Shown here piece after piece: positions 27,101 through 38,900 of a DNA stretch of 64,000 nucleotides (within the stretch, counting starts at the first letter, position 1; each line of letters begins with the position of its first letter). The notes beneath the pieces were generated by a model. It was not told where the DNA came from. It saw only the letters and a program-made list of their open reading frames with translations, and did not search any database. The translations under genes and the position numbers were made by a program. Origin of the DNA: Prostheceraeus crozeri (taxonomy: Eukaryota > Platyhelminthes > Polycladida > Euryleptidae); contig CAJQUW010007426.1 in the NCBI GenBank assembly GCA_907163375.1, forward strand, positions 62,001 to 126,000. Reading direction: 5' to 3'.

Positions 27101-27683
27101 CCCTTCGAAAGGATTTGAAGATTTGGTGGAAGTGAATAACCACGCTGATTCGTTCAATTGTCACGACTACACCTTCCAAAATGCTTTATTCCCTTCTTCC
27201 AGTGGCATTCAAAAATCATCAGAATGCGGAATGTCCTTATACGAAAATAACCCTTCCATTGATAAAACCACAGATTGTGATTCCTCCACGAACGAAAGTA
27301 GCAGTGTAAGATCTGAAGGAGGCCAAAGCAGGAAGCGGCATCAATGTAAAATATGTGGTGTGTCATTTGGAGGAAGCGTAAGTTTAGCTGTTCATGAAGG
27401 AATGCATGTTGGCGAACGACTTTTCAAATGTGATCTTTGCGGAATGTCTTTTGAATTGTTCGATCTTCTAAATGAACACAGGAAGCTACACGCTGGGATT
27501 CGTCCATATCACTGTAATGTATGCGGACGGTCTTACTCCAGGAAAGATAATTATAAAGTACATTTAAAAACACATACTGTCGAACGTCCATACTATTGTG
27601 ACCATTGTGGCAAATCGTTTTCTATTTCACGATATCTGACTTTGCATCGAAGGCGGTGTAATCCTGAACAAGTAGATGGGTAA
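12004..27683 (+). CDS. C2H2 zinc-finger gene A (five coding exons, 357 aa)
   Basis: Coding exons are 12004-12134, 17256-17322, 19177-19231, 19315-19500 and 27049-27683. All introns are GT-AG. Junction phases are 2, 0, 1, 1 and the joined length of 1074 nt is an exact reading frame. The protein has an N-terminal module (residues 1-65) shared with genes B and C, an acidic middle (VLMVGESAACEVV), a Ser-rich linker, and four C-terminal C2H2 fingers. It is expected to be a nuclear DNA-binding regulator, from the finger family. The N-terminal module is unrecognised; by analogy with KRAB or ZAD it could bind a partner or dimerise, which is inference. Introns carry a hAT element, a LINE, a pogo MITE and a mariner remnant. 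A 5' UTR exon is probably still missing. Confidence 0.85.
13023..14316. mobile_element. hAT-like non-autonomous element in gene A intron 1
   Basis: The left end (CATGGTTCCTACACTT) and right end (AAGCGTGGGAACCCTG) are imperfect inverted repeats of the hAT type. The element is flanked by GACATC on both sides (13017-13022 and 14317-14322), six bases of a presumed eight-base duplication. Both flanks carry the subterminal motif CTCCTTAAATCTCCTTAATT, in the same orientation. No transposase was recognised, and a tRNA-like segment lies near the right end. A splice-like open segment (13785-13842) inside it was rejected as an exon. Confidence 0.65.
14161..14238 (-). repeat. tRNA-like SINE head (pol III box A and box B)
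   Basis: Read on the minus strand, the segment shows CGGCTCAGTTGGTTAAGTG (box A-like) and, 45 bases on, GGGTTCGATCCTCC (box B-like), with a 5' GGAGG that could pair with 3' CCTCC. The T-arm does not form a proper five-pair stem, so I call it a tRNA-derived SINE remnant rather than a functional tRNA. Confidence 0.5.
14794..14917 (+). pseudogene. Possible orphan terminal exon encoding an acidic tail
   Basis: After an AATACAG acceptor-like site, one frame (entered in phase 1) runs about 40 codons to TAA: IEYVNGKAEYEKEEIRES, then DDCDSDDELETQDLQEVELEA. The run of Asp/Glu codons is unlike the surrounding AT-rich noise. No upstream exon with a matching donor phase was found, and it is not part of gene A (the paralogues lack it). 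The pyrimidine tract is poor. It may be the decayed 3' end of a captured gene or transposase. Confidence 0.3.
15045..15840 (+). mobile_element. Non-LTR retrotransposon (LINE), 5'-truncated 3' end
   Basis: The frame at 15063-15359 reads LPLNTSKSAVMDI...MKILGVRFAKDLRWD...KASKRIFVLRNLKRAG, the region just after the reverse-transcriptase palm of Jockey/CR1-type LINEs. A shifted frame continues with VERRASRVIFG. The copy ends in CAATAAAG followed by (TTA)n near 15840, a typical LINE tail. It is 5'-truncated and frameshifted near 15345. The clade is not fixed. Confidence 0.8.
16384..17059. mobile_element. pogo-type MITE (676 bp, TA target site)
   Basis: Ends are CCGCATTTCCTCTAATAAAC on the left and GTTTATTAGAGGAGATGCGG on the right, flanked by TA at 16382-16383 and 17060-17061. 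Variants of the end motif (AATAAATGCCGC, TAGACACCGCACC, AATAAACGCCTGCC) recur subterminally on both sides. There is no transposase frame. It lies in intron 1 of gene A, about 200 bp upstream of exon 2. Confidence 0.75.
17256..17322 (+). CDS. Gene A exon 2 (SUMO-consensus exon)
   Basis: A 67-nt exon between TTTATTTTAG and GTGAGT. It completes an Arg codon with exon 1 and encodes QRSSSIEQSIKAETLENVF. It has the same length as gene B exon 2 and clear similarity (QRISSVGESVKTENLD). IKAE fits the SUMO acceptor consensus psi-K-x-E. It ends in phase 0. Confidence 0.85.
17700..18662 (+). mobile_element. mariner-type transposon remnant (963 bp)
   Basis: The ends CAGGGTGCCCCAAAAGTT and CTTCTAGGGCACCCTG are imperfect inverted repeats with TA flanks (17698-17699, 18663-18664). 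Internal fragments resemble a mariner-like transposase: a helix-turn-helix part (SQRLFLIKYVKEIPASSVIR followed by WCSKF) at about 18140 and PVDFFLLDRMK at about 18365, echoing the usual PxDFFLWG near the third catalytic Asp. The middle is deleted and frames are broken. It lies in gene A intron 2. Confidence 0.7.
19177..19231 (+). CDS. Gene A exon 3
   Basis: A 55-nt exon between TATTTACAG and GTAAGT, entered in phase 0 and left in phase 1. It encodes NVKEEDVLEIKRLQDVIE. VKEE is a second SUMO-consensus match, paralleled by VKIE in gene B exon 3. The phases equal those in genes B and C. Confidence 0.8.
19315..19500 (+). CDS. Gene A exon 4 (acidic patch)
   Basis: A 186-nt exon, phase 1 to phase 1, after a TTTAATGCAG acceptor and before GTGAGG, only 83 bases after exon 3. 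It encodes a low-complexity region with IEEDVLMVGESAACEVVN, which aligns with GDEMFVTGESSAS in gene B and [15 protein letters not shown] in gene C. The acidic-hydrophobic pattern could be an interaction or activation motif (inference). Confidence 0.8.
19501..23999. other. Gene A intron 4, first part
   Basis: Mostly unrecognised AT-rich DNA. Segment 20160-20490 is GC-richer and may be transposon debris. A repetitive CTCCTGGAAA patch at 21995-22060 resembles a hAT-type end. A 135-codon frame at 22652-23059 has no recognised domain and is probably chance or a decayed element. Confidence 0.4.
24008..26336. mobile_element. hAT-type element (2.3 kb) with perfect 8-bp duplication
   Basis: The left end CAGGGTGGCGGCC is matched by right end GGCCGCCACC. 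The flanking octamer CAGATAAG is identical on both sides (24000-24007 and 26337-26344), as expected for hAT. Subterminal GAGCCCGGGAATCG and GCTCGGGAATCGGCC are also related inversely. No transposase frame was recognised, so it is non-autonomous or decayed. Related left ends occur near 1590. It lies in gene A intron 4. Confidence 0.78.
27049..27683 (+). CDS. Gene A exon 5: linker and four C2H2 fingers
   Basis: The exon starts after TTTTATCTTACAG in phase 1 and ends at TAA. A ~100-residue Ser/Asn-rich linker precedes the basic GGQSRKRHQ and four fingers: CKICGVSFGG, CDLCGMSFEL, CNVCGRSYSR and CDHCGKSFSI, joined by partly degenerate linkers (GERLFK, GIRPYH, VERPYY). The fourth finger ends HRRRC, a C2HC form. 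Finger 3 (RKDNYKVH) corresponds to gene B finger 4 (RKDGFQVH). Four fingers could contact about 12 bp. Confidence 0.92.
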
Positions 27684-27789
27684 AAGTTGTTATAAAACTT
27701 GCTTGTTGTCGCTCTTTTCAGGAATATATCGAATTATATGACTATTTGCGGGTTTTTCCTTGACGTCTCATGTAATGAAATGAAACTAC

Positions 27790-28241
27790 TTTGATGATAC
27801 CAAATGATCACTGTAAACATGGTGTTTCCGCGAATCGGCAAAAGGCGTATTTCGCTACTTCATATTTCGCGAATCAGCTCAACCGCCAGAACAGGGTTAT
27901 CCAAACTAAATACGGGCGCGAGGTCGCATTCGGCAAGGAAGCAAGGTCGAATGCTGTTCGCATTATTCAACTTTTTCACCATCTTCCACTATTAGACGCA
28001 TCGTAAAAGAAGTAAATGTTAAATTATCTTGATATTCATTATGAAAGCATGTGACGGAAGCTTAAAAACATTTGGGATAGGAATTTTTCAATCCTATCCA
28101 TAGAAGCACGTTTTATAAAAACGCCACATGTTACTCACAAATTAATGGGATGAGTGTGCCTGCATTTTGGAGGACAGCTTCTTCGTGTCAAGTCAATGTT
28201 CACTGAGGTTAGGGATGAACATAGACAAGCCTCAGTAATAC
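27790..28241. other. Gene A to gene B spacer, first part
   Basis: A GC-richer tract at 27820-27960 contains TTTCGCGAATC and a CGGGCGCGAGG patch, unlike its surroundings, and may be a transposon end. Nothing else was recognised. No AATAAA is seen just after gene A. Confidence 0.35.
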
Positions 28242-28943
28242 AGAGTTGATCATAAAAAACGGACCACCTAAATTTCGTTGAAGTTCAATCGATTCTAATG
28301 CTTTCCAAATCCATCGCACAGCAACGCGTCATACATCATTCGAGAGCTTGCAGTTATAGCTTTAAAATGAACTATGATAGACGTGCATCCGCTATTGGAT
28401 TTGCTGAGCAGTGCTCAAAGTATGAAAATCACTAAATTTACAAATCCCAATTTTTCAAAATGAAAACATGTGAGTATGATAATGAATCAGACATGAGGAG
28501 AAAGAGCATTTTCTGAGCTCTCTTTTGACATATTGTTCATCAAAATCGGAGAACTAGTGACAAATGAGAGATATCGTGAAGTTATCACAAAATCACGACC
28601 TTTTTGGTTGAAAATGTTATATTCTCTCTTTTTCTTCAAAGGTGTTCATGTTTGGTATCTTCAGAATCCTTGCGATGTGAGGAGTACGAATATGTAAGTT
28701 ATATTCATATAAGTTCAATAGGTCTTTTTCAAACTTCTTTAATATTTGTTTTCATCTCCGGAAAAGTACACAAACAACATGTAGGTTGAACGAAGGTTCA
28801 AAGCAAGGCAATTAGCGAAGGCATGTCTTTGTTCTCTCAAGGCGGCTGCCGATTGTTTACCTTCATTGTTTGTGTACTTTTGCGGAGATGAAAACAAATA
28901 TTAAAGAAGTTTGAAAAATACCCCGTTTTTTATGATCAACTCT
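28242..28943. mobile_element. MITE with 21-bp perfect inverted ends and an internal hairpin
   Basis: AGAGTTGATCATAAAAAACG begins at 28242 and its reverse complement ends at 28943 (21 bp perfect). Inside, 28726-28777 and 28867-28918 form a second inverted pair (52 bp, about one mismatch) around a 90-base loop, so one end of the element folds into a long hairpin. No coding content. The target duplication is unclear. Confidence 0.7.
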
Positions 28944-29857
28944 AATAATAATAGACGTTTATTATCAAAGAGGCATCAATAATGTGAGTCGTGATGCCAA
29001 CAAAAACATTCAACATATCAAGCAAAGTAATTGAATAGGAATAATTAACAAAAGGAATGTCTGGTGGTTCAGAAAAATTATAAGTAGTGAGAGGTGTAGT
29101 TACTGGGCAAATCCATCAATCATACATGCGAGACATTACTGGAATAAATGAAGTGCTACGTTGATCTACAGATATGTAATCTTAGCTTGTCAGAATAGGT
29201 TAAATGAGTGGGAATTCTGTCATGTAACGGATGATCAGAGTTTTCTATTATCGAACAAAACAGCTTGAAGCCAATCATTAAACGTCTATAGTTAAGGGAG
29301 ACGAAATTAGGACAAGTGCAGCGATTTGATCCACAAATAATCTAGTGACACCGATTTTGTAAATTTCCGAAGTTTTGTTCTGGTCAGAGTTAAGGTGAAC
29401 AAAAAGAGGCACTGCAAAATCCAACAAACCACGGACACAACTATGATACCGGGTAGATTGTAATCAACTCTGACGACGATTGAAATGGTTTATCTGTCTC
29501 AAAATATACTTGATTCAGAGAAGCTCAAAGATGCTTGATTCAGAAGTTTTTTCTTTCTCTCTCTCTCTCTCCGGATTTGATCGACTTCATTGTGGCAAAT
29601 GTTATCTCACAATGAGAAATGCTTCCTAATATAAAGAGAAAGTACAATCCAAAGCGGCGCAAAGTTGGGTACTGATCAGAAATAAGAGGCCAAAATTGAT
29701 TTATTGGCAGAGTAGCTTTGGGTATGAAAAAGTAAAGGGGTGTACCGATTAATCGGTCGATTATTGACACGGCAGAGCGGTAATCGGCCGATTAGCTACT
29801 GCCGATCATAGCTTTCACTGTTTTCCTCTCTAATGCAATTTTTGATTTCGTTTTCAG
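28944..29857. other. Immediate upstream region of gene B
   Basis: It contains a (CT)n run at 29558-29572 and, at 29738-29765, GGGGTGTACCGATTAATCGG, which resembles a hAT-type terminal repeat without a visible partner. The promoter and 5' UTR exon of gene B must be here or upstream but were not identified. Confidence 0.35.
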
Positions 29858-29988
29858 ATGTGGCGAAATGAGGCTGGGATGTTGGAAATGCTGTTGTCTT
29901 ACATCAGCGAATTCGATGATATTCAAGCTTGGCCGAATTGGAGACCGATACTTATAGATATATTGTCTTCACATGAAGATACAAGAAG
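29858..29988 (+). CDS. Gene B exon 1: novel N-terminal module
   Basis: 131 nt between TTTCGTTTTCAG and GTAAGT. It encodes MWRNEAGMLEMLLSY, then EFDDIQAWPNWRPIL and DILSSHEDTR, ending in phase 2. Residues conserved with A and C are concentrated in EMLLSY and WRPIL. ATG again follows the acceptor with no spacer. Confidence 0.87.
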
Positions 29989-32900
29989 GTAAGTACCTAT
30001 TGATTGTAACATGAAATAAGTATAATCTTCAATGTCTGTGCTGCACAGGGTGGCACCCGGTATAAACTTTGCAAAAGCAGGACACTTATTCAATCACTCA
30101 ATGCATAATGCTGTTTTATTGACAAGTTTGTAATCATGTATTTTTTCTTTTTTTAATAATATTGAGGACTTTTACTTAATCTGCAATTCTTAGTGAGTGT
30201 ATATCACTAGCATAATATTGAAATTATTGGATTTATTTGATGCAACATGCCGAAAGCATATGACTAGCAGGAAATGCTTGCACGGCATGATGTCACAATC
30301 TCAATTTTTTTGCAATCTACAAAATGTCCTTATACTCGATAGTTACAAAGCTATATTCCATCAAAACCGAACAAAGAATCTGTTAGTCGTTAATCACAGA
30401 TGAACTCTTCCTACAGAACGCAATATATCGATTATCGAAGGTTTTAAAGTGAAATTGTGCAAAGCAACCGAAGAAAAGGGAATCTGTAAACGGGAATTTT
30501 GACATGTTCTCCATTTAAATAATTGTCCTCAATACTTCTCAGTCCAAAAGACTGCCTAACCAAAGAAATTCCGTAGCTCAAAACCATTTCCATTGTTTTA
30601 GCATCTAATTAATCTGAGATAACAAAGATGATAATCTCCAAAACTCTTACATAGCCATAACTTACGTATTTGGTGAAGCCACAGAGAATACTGAACGACA
30701 ACAAAATGCTACGCAATAAATAGCATTATCAACATCGAAAAATTTATCAACTTGGCTCTCAGCTCTTGTCAATTGAATTAAATCTAAAGACAGCAATCAT
30801 ATCAATTCAAGACTTAGAGAATCATTTATCATCAGAGACATTAAACCTTAAATTAATAATACGTAGAGAGAAGTACATTGAATTAATAATCAATGGTATT
30901 TTGATGACAAAAATTGCAATTTCGTTTGTGTTATCATTAAAATTTATGCATTTCATAAATGCTGATGATTTATATTTGACAGTTAAATTTGATATTTACA
31001 CGAAGCATAATCATTGTCTTCGGAATCGGTTACGAAATTGGTTTCCTTAAAAACGCTAAAATTGATTCTTGAAACGGGACATCGTCATTGGTGAAGTGTA
31101 TTCGTGTGATGGACGTTTTTCCTGGGAACTATGAGGCGAACTTTCATTTTTTCGTTTCCCTACATACTGTAGTCACAAAATTCAGTGCATTGGTTATAAT
31201 TTTGTGGTTACGAAACATTATTTTGACGTCACAACTCCCTCCACCTTTCACTGGTGGCCTGGACGATGCTGACGTTATCATGCCTTCCTGGAACGCTGCG
31301 ATACTAAGTATCACAACGCTGCAAGTCTTATAGCTCGGATGCCCTTCCATCCGACTTCCAATTACACTTCAGGAGCACGACTTCAAGACTAACAGATCAC
31401 TAGGCCAAGTACCAAACACTGCAGTGGATTCCACTTTTATTAAGAATGTCTTCGTGTAATACTGATTTTCTCATATTGCAGGCAAAGAATATCTTCGGTC
31501 GGAGAAAGCGTCAAGACCGAAAATTTGGATGCATACGTTGTGATGGATGTAAGTAGGAAGTAGGCCCTAATCCATCTTTGTATCATATATTTTTTCTAAA
31601 TTGACAAAAAGTCAATATGGAAACAAAAGTTATTGAGAATGCAGACTTTTGTTCACACCTCCTGCGAAGACATTGATAAATCTGTGACAGCTCTTTACTT
31701 TTAAAACACTCTAATGTTTCGTTTTTATCAAATCTAAATGAAATCTACATTCTTTCCAAAGGGGAATAATATTTGTCAACTTTGAATTGAAGTAAGTTCA
31801 GTCAATAAAAACCGTCAAGAATTTCCATGCTAAGGGGTTGGAACCAGTGGTAACTCGACTTGCATTGCTGGCCAATTGTTTTATTACTGACAGAATGGCG
31901 TGTTTGTCATCTGTTAATGTGGCCTTCGTTGCTTGCCGCATCTTCACCACCAATGTTCAACTGAAGGATTACAATAATAAACATGTGCATGATTTTCTCG
32001 CCTCGTCATGAAAGTGTTATAATCAGAATTCTTAAATTTTTGTGAAGATCACTTTTCTCGACATCTTCCTCTCCATTGTTCTTTCACTACTTTTTGGGAC
32101 GCACGGTACATCTTTGCTCGCTACATCTGTAGATTATATTCGTTCAGCAACATTTTTTAAAATGTTGTGTACCAGCTGCCACACCGAACCATCACATGTG
32201 CATTTCTTCGCACCTGAAGAGAAGTAGGATTTCCAAGATGAATATTAAAAAAGTGGAATCATATCAACATCATCAGTATCGACTTCCTTAATAAGAGAAA
32301 CCGTTGACTATAATATTTTCAGCTCTGGAGCTCAACAGCATCGCTTATGAAAAGTATTGATTTTTCTTTCGTTCTTATCAATGGGCAATGGAAGCAAAAA
32401 GATAATTTATCTTCGTAATCATTGACAGCTTCATTTTGCTTCGTGCTCCCTGAAAATGGTACAAAGCAACATGAAAGCAACACGAGCAAATAATTTTTTA
32501 GAAGGATGCGTTGCATGTGAATCATTAATGTTCCAATTCATGTTCCTATTAAATTTTGATGTTTGTTTCTTCCATTTCGTTGGTCATCGCCATGCTGTCT
32601 GTTTGTTAAATCTGTCAATATCGTCAATTTCATTTTTCTAAGGTTTGTGTTAAAGACTGAGTTCACATAAAATGTGTGCGCAAATAGTGAATAATATAAG
32701 TTTTCTCAAAACATAGACATAGAGCTAGGTCAACTGTGCTGGCTTAAGAATATAATAATGGTAGGCCTATATTGCTTCCCAAGAAAAGCAAACAATTCTA
32801 CGAAGATTTATTTTAGTAATTAGTGTTGACATGCATGACTGGGAATTGATTATCCGAGGCCCTTTTGATACGAAACATAATAATTATCGGAACAGTCAAT

Positions 32901-35900
32901 ATTCTTTTTTCGAATATGTGAAGTGTAGGCTACTTGCTCAATTGCACAAGCCAACAACTGTGTTTGCTGATCATAAACAAAGGATAATTAATTGAACGAT
33001 AATGAGAACAATAAAATCCATTCTGCTCGGTAAACTGCTGATCAGAGCTCTTCTATCGGAAACCTCATAGAATTATATTTTGCTCTTCTTGTTTAATTAC
33101 CTCGGTTGAAATTGTAATACCAAACCTCAAGAGGTTGATGAAAAATTATTAGGTCAAAAAACCATTGGCATGCACAAATGTGACTGAAAGCTTATCAATT
33201 GAAGGAGTGCAATGAATTAATATTGATGAAATCAGGATTAAGGGTGCCGCAGATTGAGAACTATAAAAAAAAGATTGAGAAATAATGCATTAGCAGCATG
33301 GATATACGCTTTCTGCTGTCATTTTTTGTGTACTGTATATTTGCTCGTAACAAATGAAACTTGTTTTTATTGAATGATAGAGAGAATATTCATCAACTCA
33401 TAAATTTTAGGATGTGAAAATCGAAACCAAGAACACCAAGAATATGGAAAAATTAACGAAAGGTAAGTAAGTGACTGCGATCCAACCTTTAAAAGCCTCC
33501 ATGTTTGTCCCACCATCGCCCATGTGTCCGGACAAATACACGGTTGACTTCAAACATAAAATAAATACTAAGAGCATAAACTAGAGTTTTGCCTACAGGT
33601 GTGTGATAGGGATCGTATCCAGAGGAAGAGCGACTCACAGGAAGAACCTTCCGATATTCAATGTAGAATTATATCATAATACAGAATTTTTGGCACCGTT
33701 CACATTGATTACATTACTCCAGGTAGTACTCATGAATTGCTTATTTCTTTTTAGACAATTATTATGTCTGAAGACATTTCAATCATATGGCCGAGCATTA
33801 AATTGATAGTTAAGCATTTGTGTAATGACAGACTAATCAGATATATAGTTCAAACTTTGATTTAAATGCTTTGATGTAATTCAGGAAAACCAAATTGAGC
33901 GACCCTGTAATTGATCAAAGTCTTCCGATTTATGAAAAATAGCCTCAATAAGTTAAAGGTTCTGCAAGTTGAACGATGTTTTTTATGTACCTGTACGTTA
34001 AACGAAGGCGTGTGTGAATATAATTTGTTACTAATGCTCTCATAATACATCAATAATATGTTTATAACTGAAGTTAGGGAATGTCATACCTTCAAAAATG
34101 TGTAAACTAATAGAATAAATCTAATGTATAGTAATCGCATATTACGACTTGACAATAGAGTAATCTTTTGAGAATGTCTTGACTACACATGTTTTCAAGC
34201 TATTTGGTTGGAAGTAGTCCAGAAACATGTTGATGCTTGTTGTAAATTTATATTTAGCAATTTATTGGAAGATCGTCAGGCAAAAAGAAAAACATTTGTA
34301 AACATGCACAGAATTCAAAATTCACATTACATAAAGGGTAATAAGATATCATAAGCAAGGAACAATGAGTAGGAGAAGAGGAACAGAAATGTGAATATGT
34401 GACGGACAGTATTCGGCTATGTAAATTTTGAATATTGAAAGTTTATTTGCTTTGCGATGGTTGTGTGGATCGACTAGGGAATAGAATATACCAGCAAGTA
34501 TGCTCAAGAGTAGCTATAACATGTTTGGCATTTATCTATTTGGTGAATATTCAATGGCTTCCGGTACCCAAAAACTGCTTGCAGAAGTAATGTTGTATCT
34601 CTAATTCTGATTCTTTTGGTCGTGATTTACCTCTTTTTACAAGCGTAGCTATGAGCATTTGCCGTTTCTTCCGTCATTCTTGCAGTAAGTGCAGCTGCAC
34701 ATAAATTATTTAGGTTGTTGATTAATTTGTAGAGTTTGTGAAGAATTCACTTGTGCGTGCAAGGACACGATCGATTAGCTTGGAATTCACACCTTCTCTT
34801 GTCGGTGTAGCGCAGGTAGAACTTCACGCCATGCAGCTCTGAATGAAACATTGCGTCGAGCTTTATCAAAGTGTGGCCTTTCACCCATTCTTGAGCCTCC
34901 AGGATTGGACCGCGGAGATAGCAAGCATCCAGATGGCTTGACATTCTTTCCTTTCAAGAGGGCAGATGCATGGCATGGGATGCCACATGTTCCGACACGT
35001 TCTCGCACGACTTTGTCGACATCTGACACGAGCTGGGGCTGCTGCGAATGCGGATGAAGCGAGGAAATTAGCCAAGTACATCACTCTCGCTGTAATCACT
35101 CTCGGTCAGCTTTGTAATCTAGCCATTGGCTCTTGAGACGTTATGCTAAACGTTTGAGTGTATAATTGTTTCCCTTAAAACATTAATAGTGTGCCGATTT
35201 CCCCCCCCCCAAATCCCGAGGTGCATGTTGGACACCTCACCTCTTTCCGCATCTATTTCCATGACCGTGATCGATCGTTGGAGTCCACCCACTCGCGGTA
35301 TCGAAAACAACGCTCCTCCATCCTCTCCGGTCTCCCGTAGCTTGTACCGCTCCGTTCTTGGTGGAGTCCATCCATTCCGTGATGGACACCATCAATGGCA
35401 ATTTTCAATGAAATTGAATAAATTTAAAAATTATTCATATTTCAACGGTTTCTCGATTTTGTCTCTTTATATCCCCGTTTTCAATATTACGTCTTGTGTT
35501 CAACTTTTTCAAAGAATTCAACATTATAGGTAAAATTGAAAACTGCCACTTTTTTGCATATCGGCATGTATCATAATTGGGCTAAATCAATGCTCCCATC
35601 AGCATGTGACGAAATGTGACATCTATGTCAATGGGCATGTGATAAGATATGACATTTAGGTGCATCGGCATTTGACAAAATGATACAAATCTCGAATATC
35701 AAAGTGTGTCAGAAATCCAAATGTGCCGGCCCACCCCACATTATTTGAATTGGCAGATTGGCATTTAGCAAAACAAACAACCCATCTCGTAAAGAGAGAG
35801 AGAGAGCACCCCATTTTGTTTATGTATAGCAATTTAGTCTTAATTGATAAGCTTCCTTGTCTCAGAGGATTAGAAAAGGGGAAAGGATGATATGAATTCA

Positions 35901-38900
35901 CAGGTTTAGCAGACGTACGGATTTTATCCGGACGTTCTGATTACCCGGTCAATTATTGACTTATTTGGATATTATGTATTTTGCAGCTTCTTGAGAAGTG
36001 CAACTATAGTGATATCTATTCACTGAGTGTAGCCGCGTGTGATTAAGCCACGACCTTTGATTATGTTTGAAATAATTAATATGACCTAAAACTTTACTCT
36101 GCAACATGTACATTGTAGCTTTGTGCATTCTCTTATTTAGAAATTTCGCTCAATCATATCCATTTTGTAGATAAAAAAACGGCTACTGAGCTGGAATGTG
36201 TATTAAAGACGCATATATTTTCCGTCGAAGCCTTTGTCAAGTGCAGATTTAAAGGACTGGTCTGTCATGTGTACTATACCGGTAAATATATACTTGACAA
36301 TTGCTTCGGCCAAAAATTGTATGTTTCTATGCTTCTAATGCACATTCGAGCTAACCAAAACCTTTGACAAAATTTTACATATAACCGTCTGTATTTTTCT
36401 GTAACTGCAGGGCTGCCAGATGTGCGTTCGTATCTCTTCAAGATCTTCATGCAAACATCGATTTCTCTATCATCTGACAAGACAAGATCTTGGATAATTT
36501 GTGCCGGTACCTCAGGTGTTCTGAATGTCACAGCTTTTATCGATACATTTTCATTCTCAAAAATTGCTCATAATGTGCTGAACACCTACCTGGAATACAG
36601 AACTAACGCGCACTGTATTTATGATTGTATAGGTCACCATTCAAGGGATGAGAAATTTCCGTGGATCCGCGGAATTCCGCTGGGGCCTCAGACAAGTCTA
36701 TTTTTCTATTTGGAGGGTCCTTGTAATATGAATTTACACCAGAGCCCCTGTTACCCCATGAAAATTTCAAAACAAACTTATTTAACAGACAGATTATTTA
36801 GCTTAATTAATATGAATTTCGGGCTGTCATAAATCAATCAGTTATCATTTCGGAGCAAATTTGGAAATTATTTCTTAGATAGTGATTATCAGGCTTAACA
36901 AATGATGGTTGATTGTATGACAGTATGATGATAGTATTGGCAGCCCTGAATTCACCTCTTGGTCATTTTCTGCCATGAATTAAAACAAGAAATCAACGAA
37001 TGGTGCAAAAGTAGATCTAATTTGAATAGTTACGTGCAATAACATTTCAAACTTTTTCCAGTTCATGATTGATGAGTTTGTACTTCATAGCGATCTTGAG
37101 TTAGCATGGCATGTCAAGTTTTAAATGCACCGCGGTCTTCATTTTTTATTCTTCGAATTTCAGTTGTGTTTAAAGCATTTCTCCCGGTACATTTTGTAAT
37201 TTCGATTTTCTCTACGACCATATTTTGTACGACAGCATCGCCGCAGTTCTATTCAGCTATTATAGTTGTTAATTGATGCCAAAATGTATGCTAAATTTTC
37301 ATCCTCAATCTGTAAATTGAGGCCAGTGACTTTCAGCTTCATACTTCTCAAGTAAAAGAATCTGTGAGTATGCACACATGATTCTTCGATAACTTTCTTT
37401 TTTATTTTTGGATATGCATTACACCTTTGGCTGTCAGTTTGCTTGTTAGATTGGTTCCGGTAGCGTAGTAGTTCGTACTACGATTCAGCAATCTGGTTAT
37501 CAGCTTCAAAGTAGCATTATTTTATCAATGGAAACAGAAAGAAATAATCAAGCCTATAAATCAAGAAATAAATCAATCCTATTTACAGAAAAAAGGAAAA
37601 AAGAAAAGGAACTAAAAACGGAACAGCATGGTGGTTAATTAGAGGATTCCAAATGCTACACAAGTCAATGTCTTGGTCTCTATTTACAGACTTGATCATG
37701 ATTTGATTGAATAAAGATGACTTCTTTGATCTTCCGTCTTTATGTAGTGCTTTCTGTTGTGACAAATTCAGCAGGAAAAATAGGCCGATGTTGCATTTCA
37801 TGTGTGTGCTCCGCTATACCGATCTGCAATTTACACCTTTCACATCATGAAGATGTTCCTTTTTCCTTGTACTCAACTTTCTACCACAGTCAACTTTGTA
37901 CACAGCTTCAGCTTTGTCTTCATCTTTTTTTCACCTGCGTCTGAACGTATCATAGACTTTCGCCAGGTTTGAAAATAACTTTCAAACCACTGATCTTACA
38001 AGTGCGTTTTACCCGCTCTCTAACACCTTGGCAACAAGGAAGGTACACTAAGTTTCGTATATTCATCCCTAGTGTTGTGCTGTTGGTTCTGAGCACGCTG
38101 TATTCGTTTTCTGGGATGCCCGCTAGCAGGATTGGAACCCTGCCGTTTTTAGTAACGCCGGCCGCCGGCCCGGCCCCGGCCGCAAATTTCGAAAACCGGC
38201 CGGCCGGTGCTTTTCCAGGCCTTTTTGTCAACTGCCGACATGACCAACTGCATCACTGCTACAGCATTGTAGAAGCCTGCAAATGTCGGTCGCCTCGGAA
38301 CTAGAGTTTGTGACCAAGTAAACAACAAGAAATGGCATCCTCTAAGCTTTCCCGAGAGTGAATAATTGCGAGCAGGGTCAACATGACACAAGACAATTAA
38401 ATCCTTGATGCTATTAAGAAACGTCAAGTCCTTTGATAGTCTAAATTATTATGCTAGTCCTTTATCAAGTCTCACATATCGGAGTTACATTCATCTCATC
38501 AAAAATGTCATGCGGTTACTTTGGAACGTGCACGTAGTAATACTCATCTACACGCTCATGATCTTCAATGACCATGAAAGCATCAGAATTTTAAATAGGC
38601 CGGCCTCCGAACAGCCAGTTTTAGATACGCCGGCCTCGGACCGCCCGGGTTTGAATGCAACTGCCTCGGACCCACCGGTTTTGAATGCACCGGGCGCCGG
38701 CCCGGCCACCGGCCGGCCGGTTCCAACCCTGCCCGCTAGTAACAAACACCTTTTCTAGAAATTTCAATTCTTTTTGAAGAAGAGACGGATCCTTACAAAC
38801 AGTAGCAGCTCATCTGTAGAGACATTCCATGAGTCCGAAATTGAGGAATCTATAAAATGTCTCCTCCCTTTAGTAGTCAATGATAGACAGAGTATCGTCG

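Noticed and set aside
36422-36832. 136-codon plus-strand frame
   Set aside because: The opposite strand shows a LINE reverse-transcriptase-like segment over part of it; the plus frame looks like a shadow.
38127-38731. Coding exon from the Pro/Ala-rich frame over the GC-rich repeats
   Set aside because: It is the translation of tandem units inside a hAT MITE with a clear target duplication.
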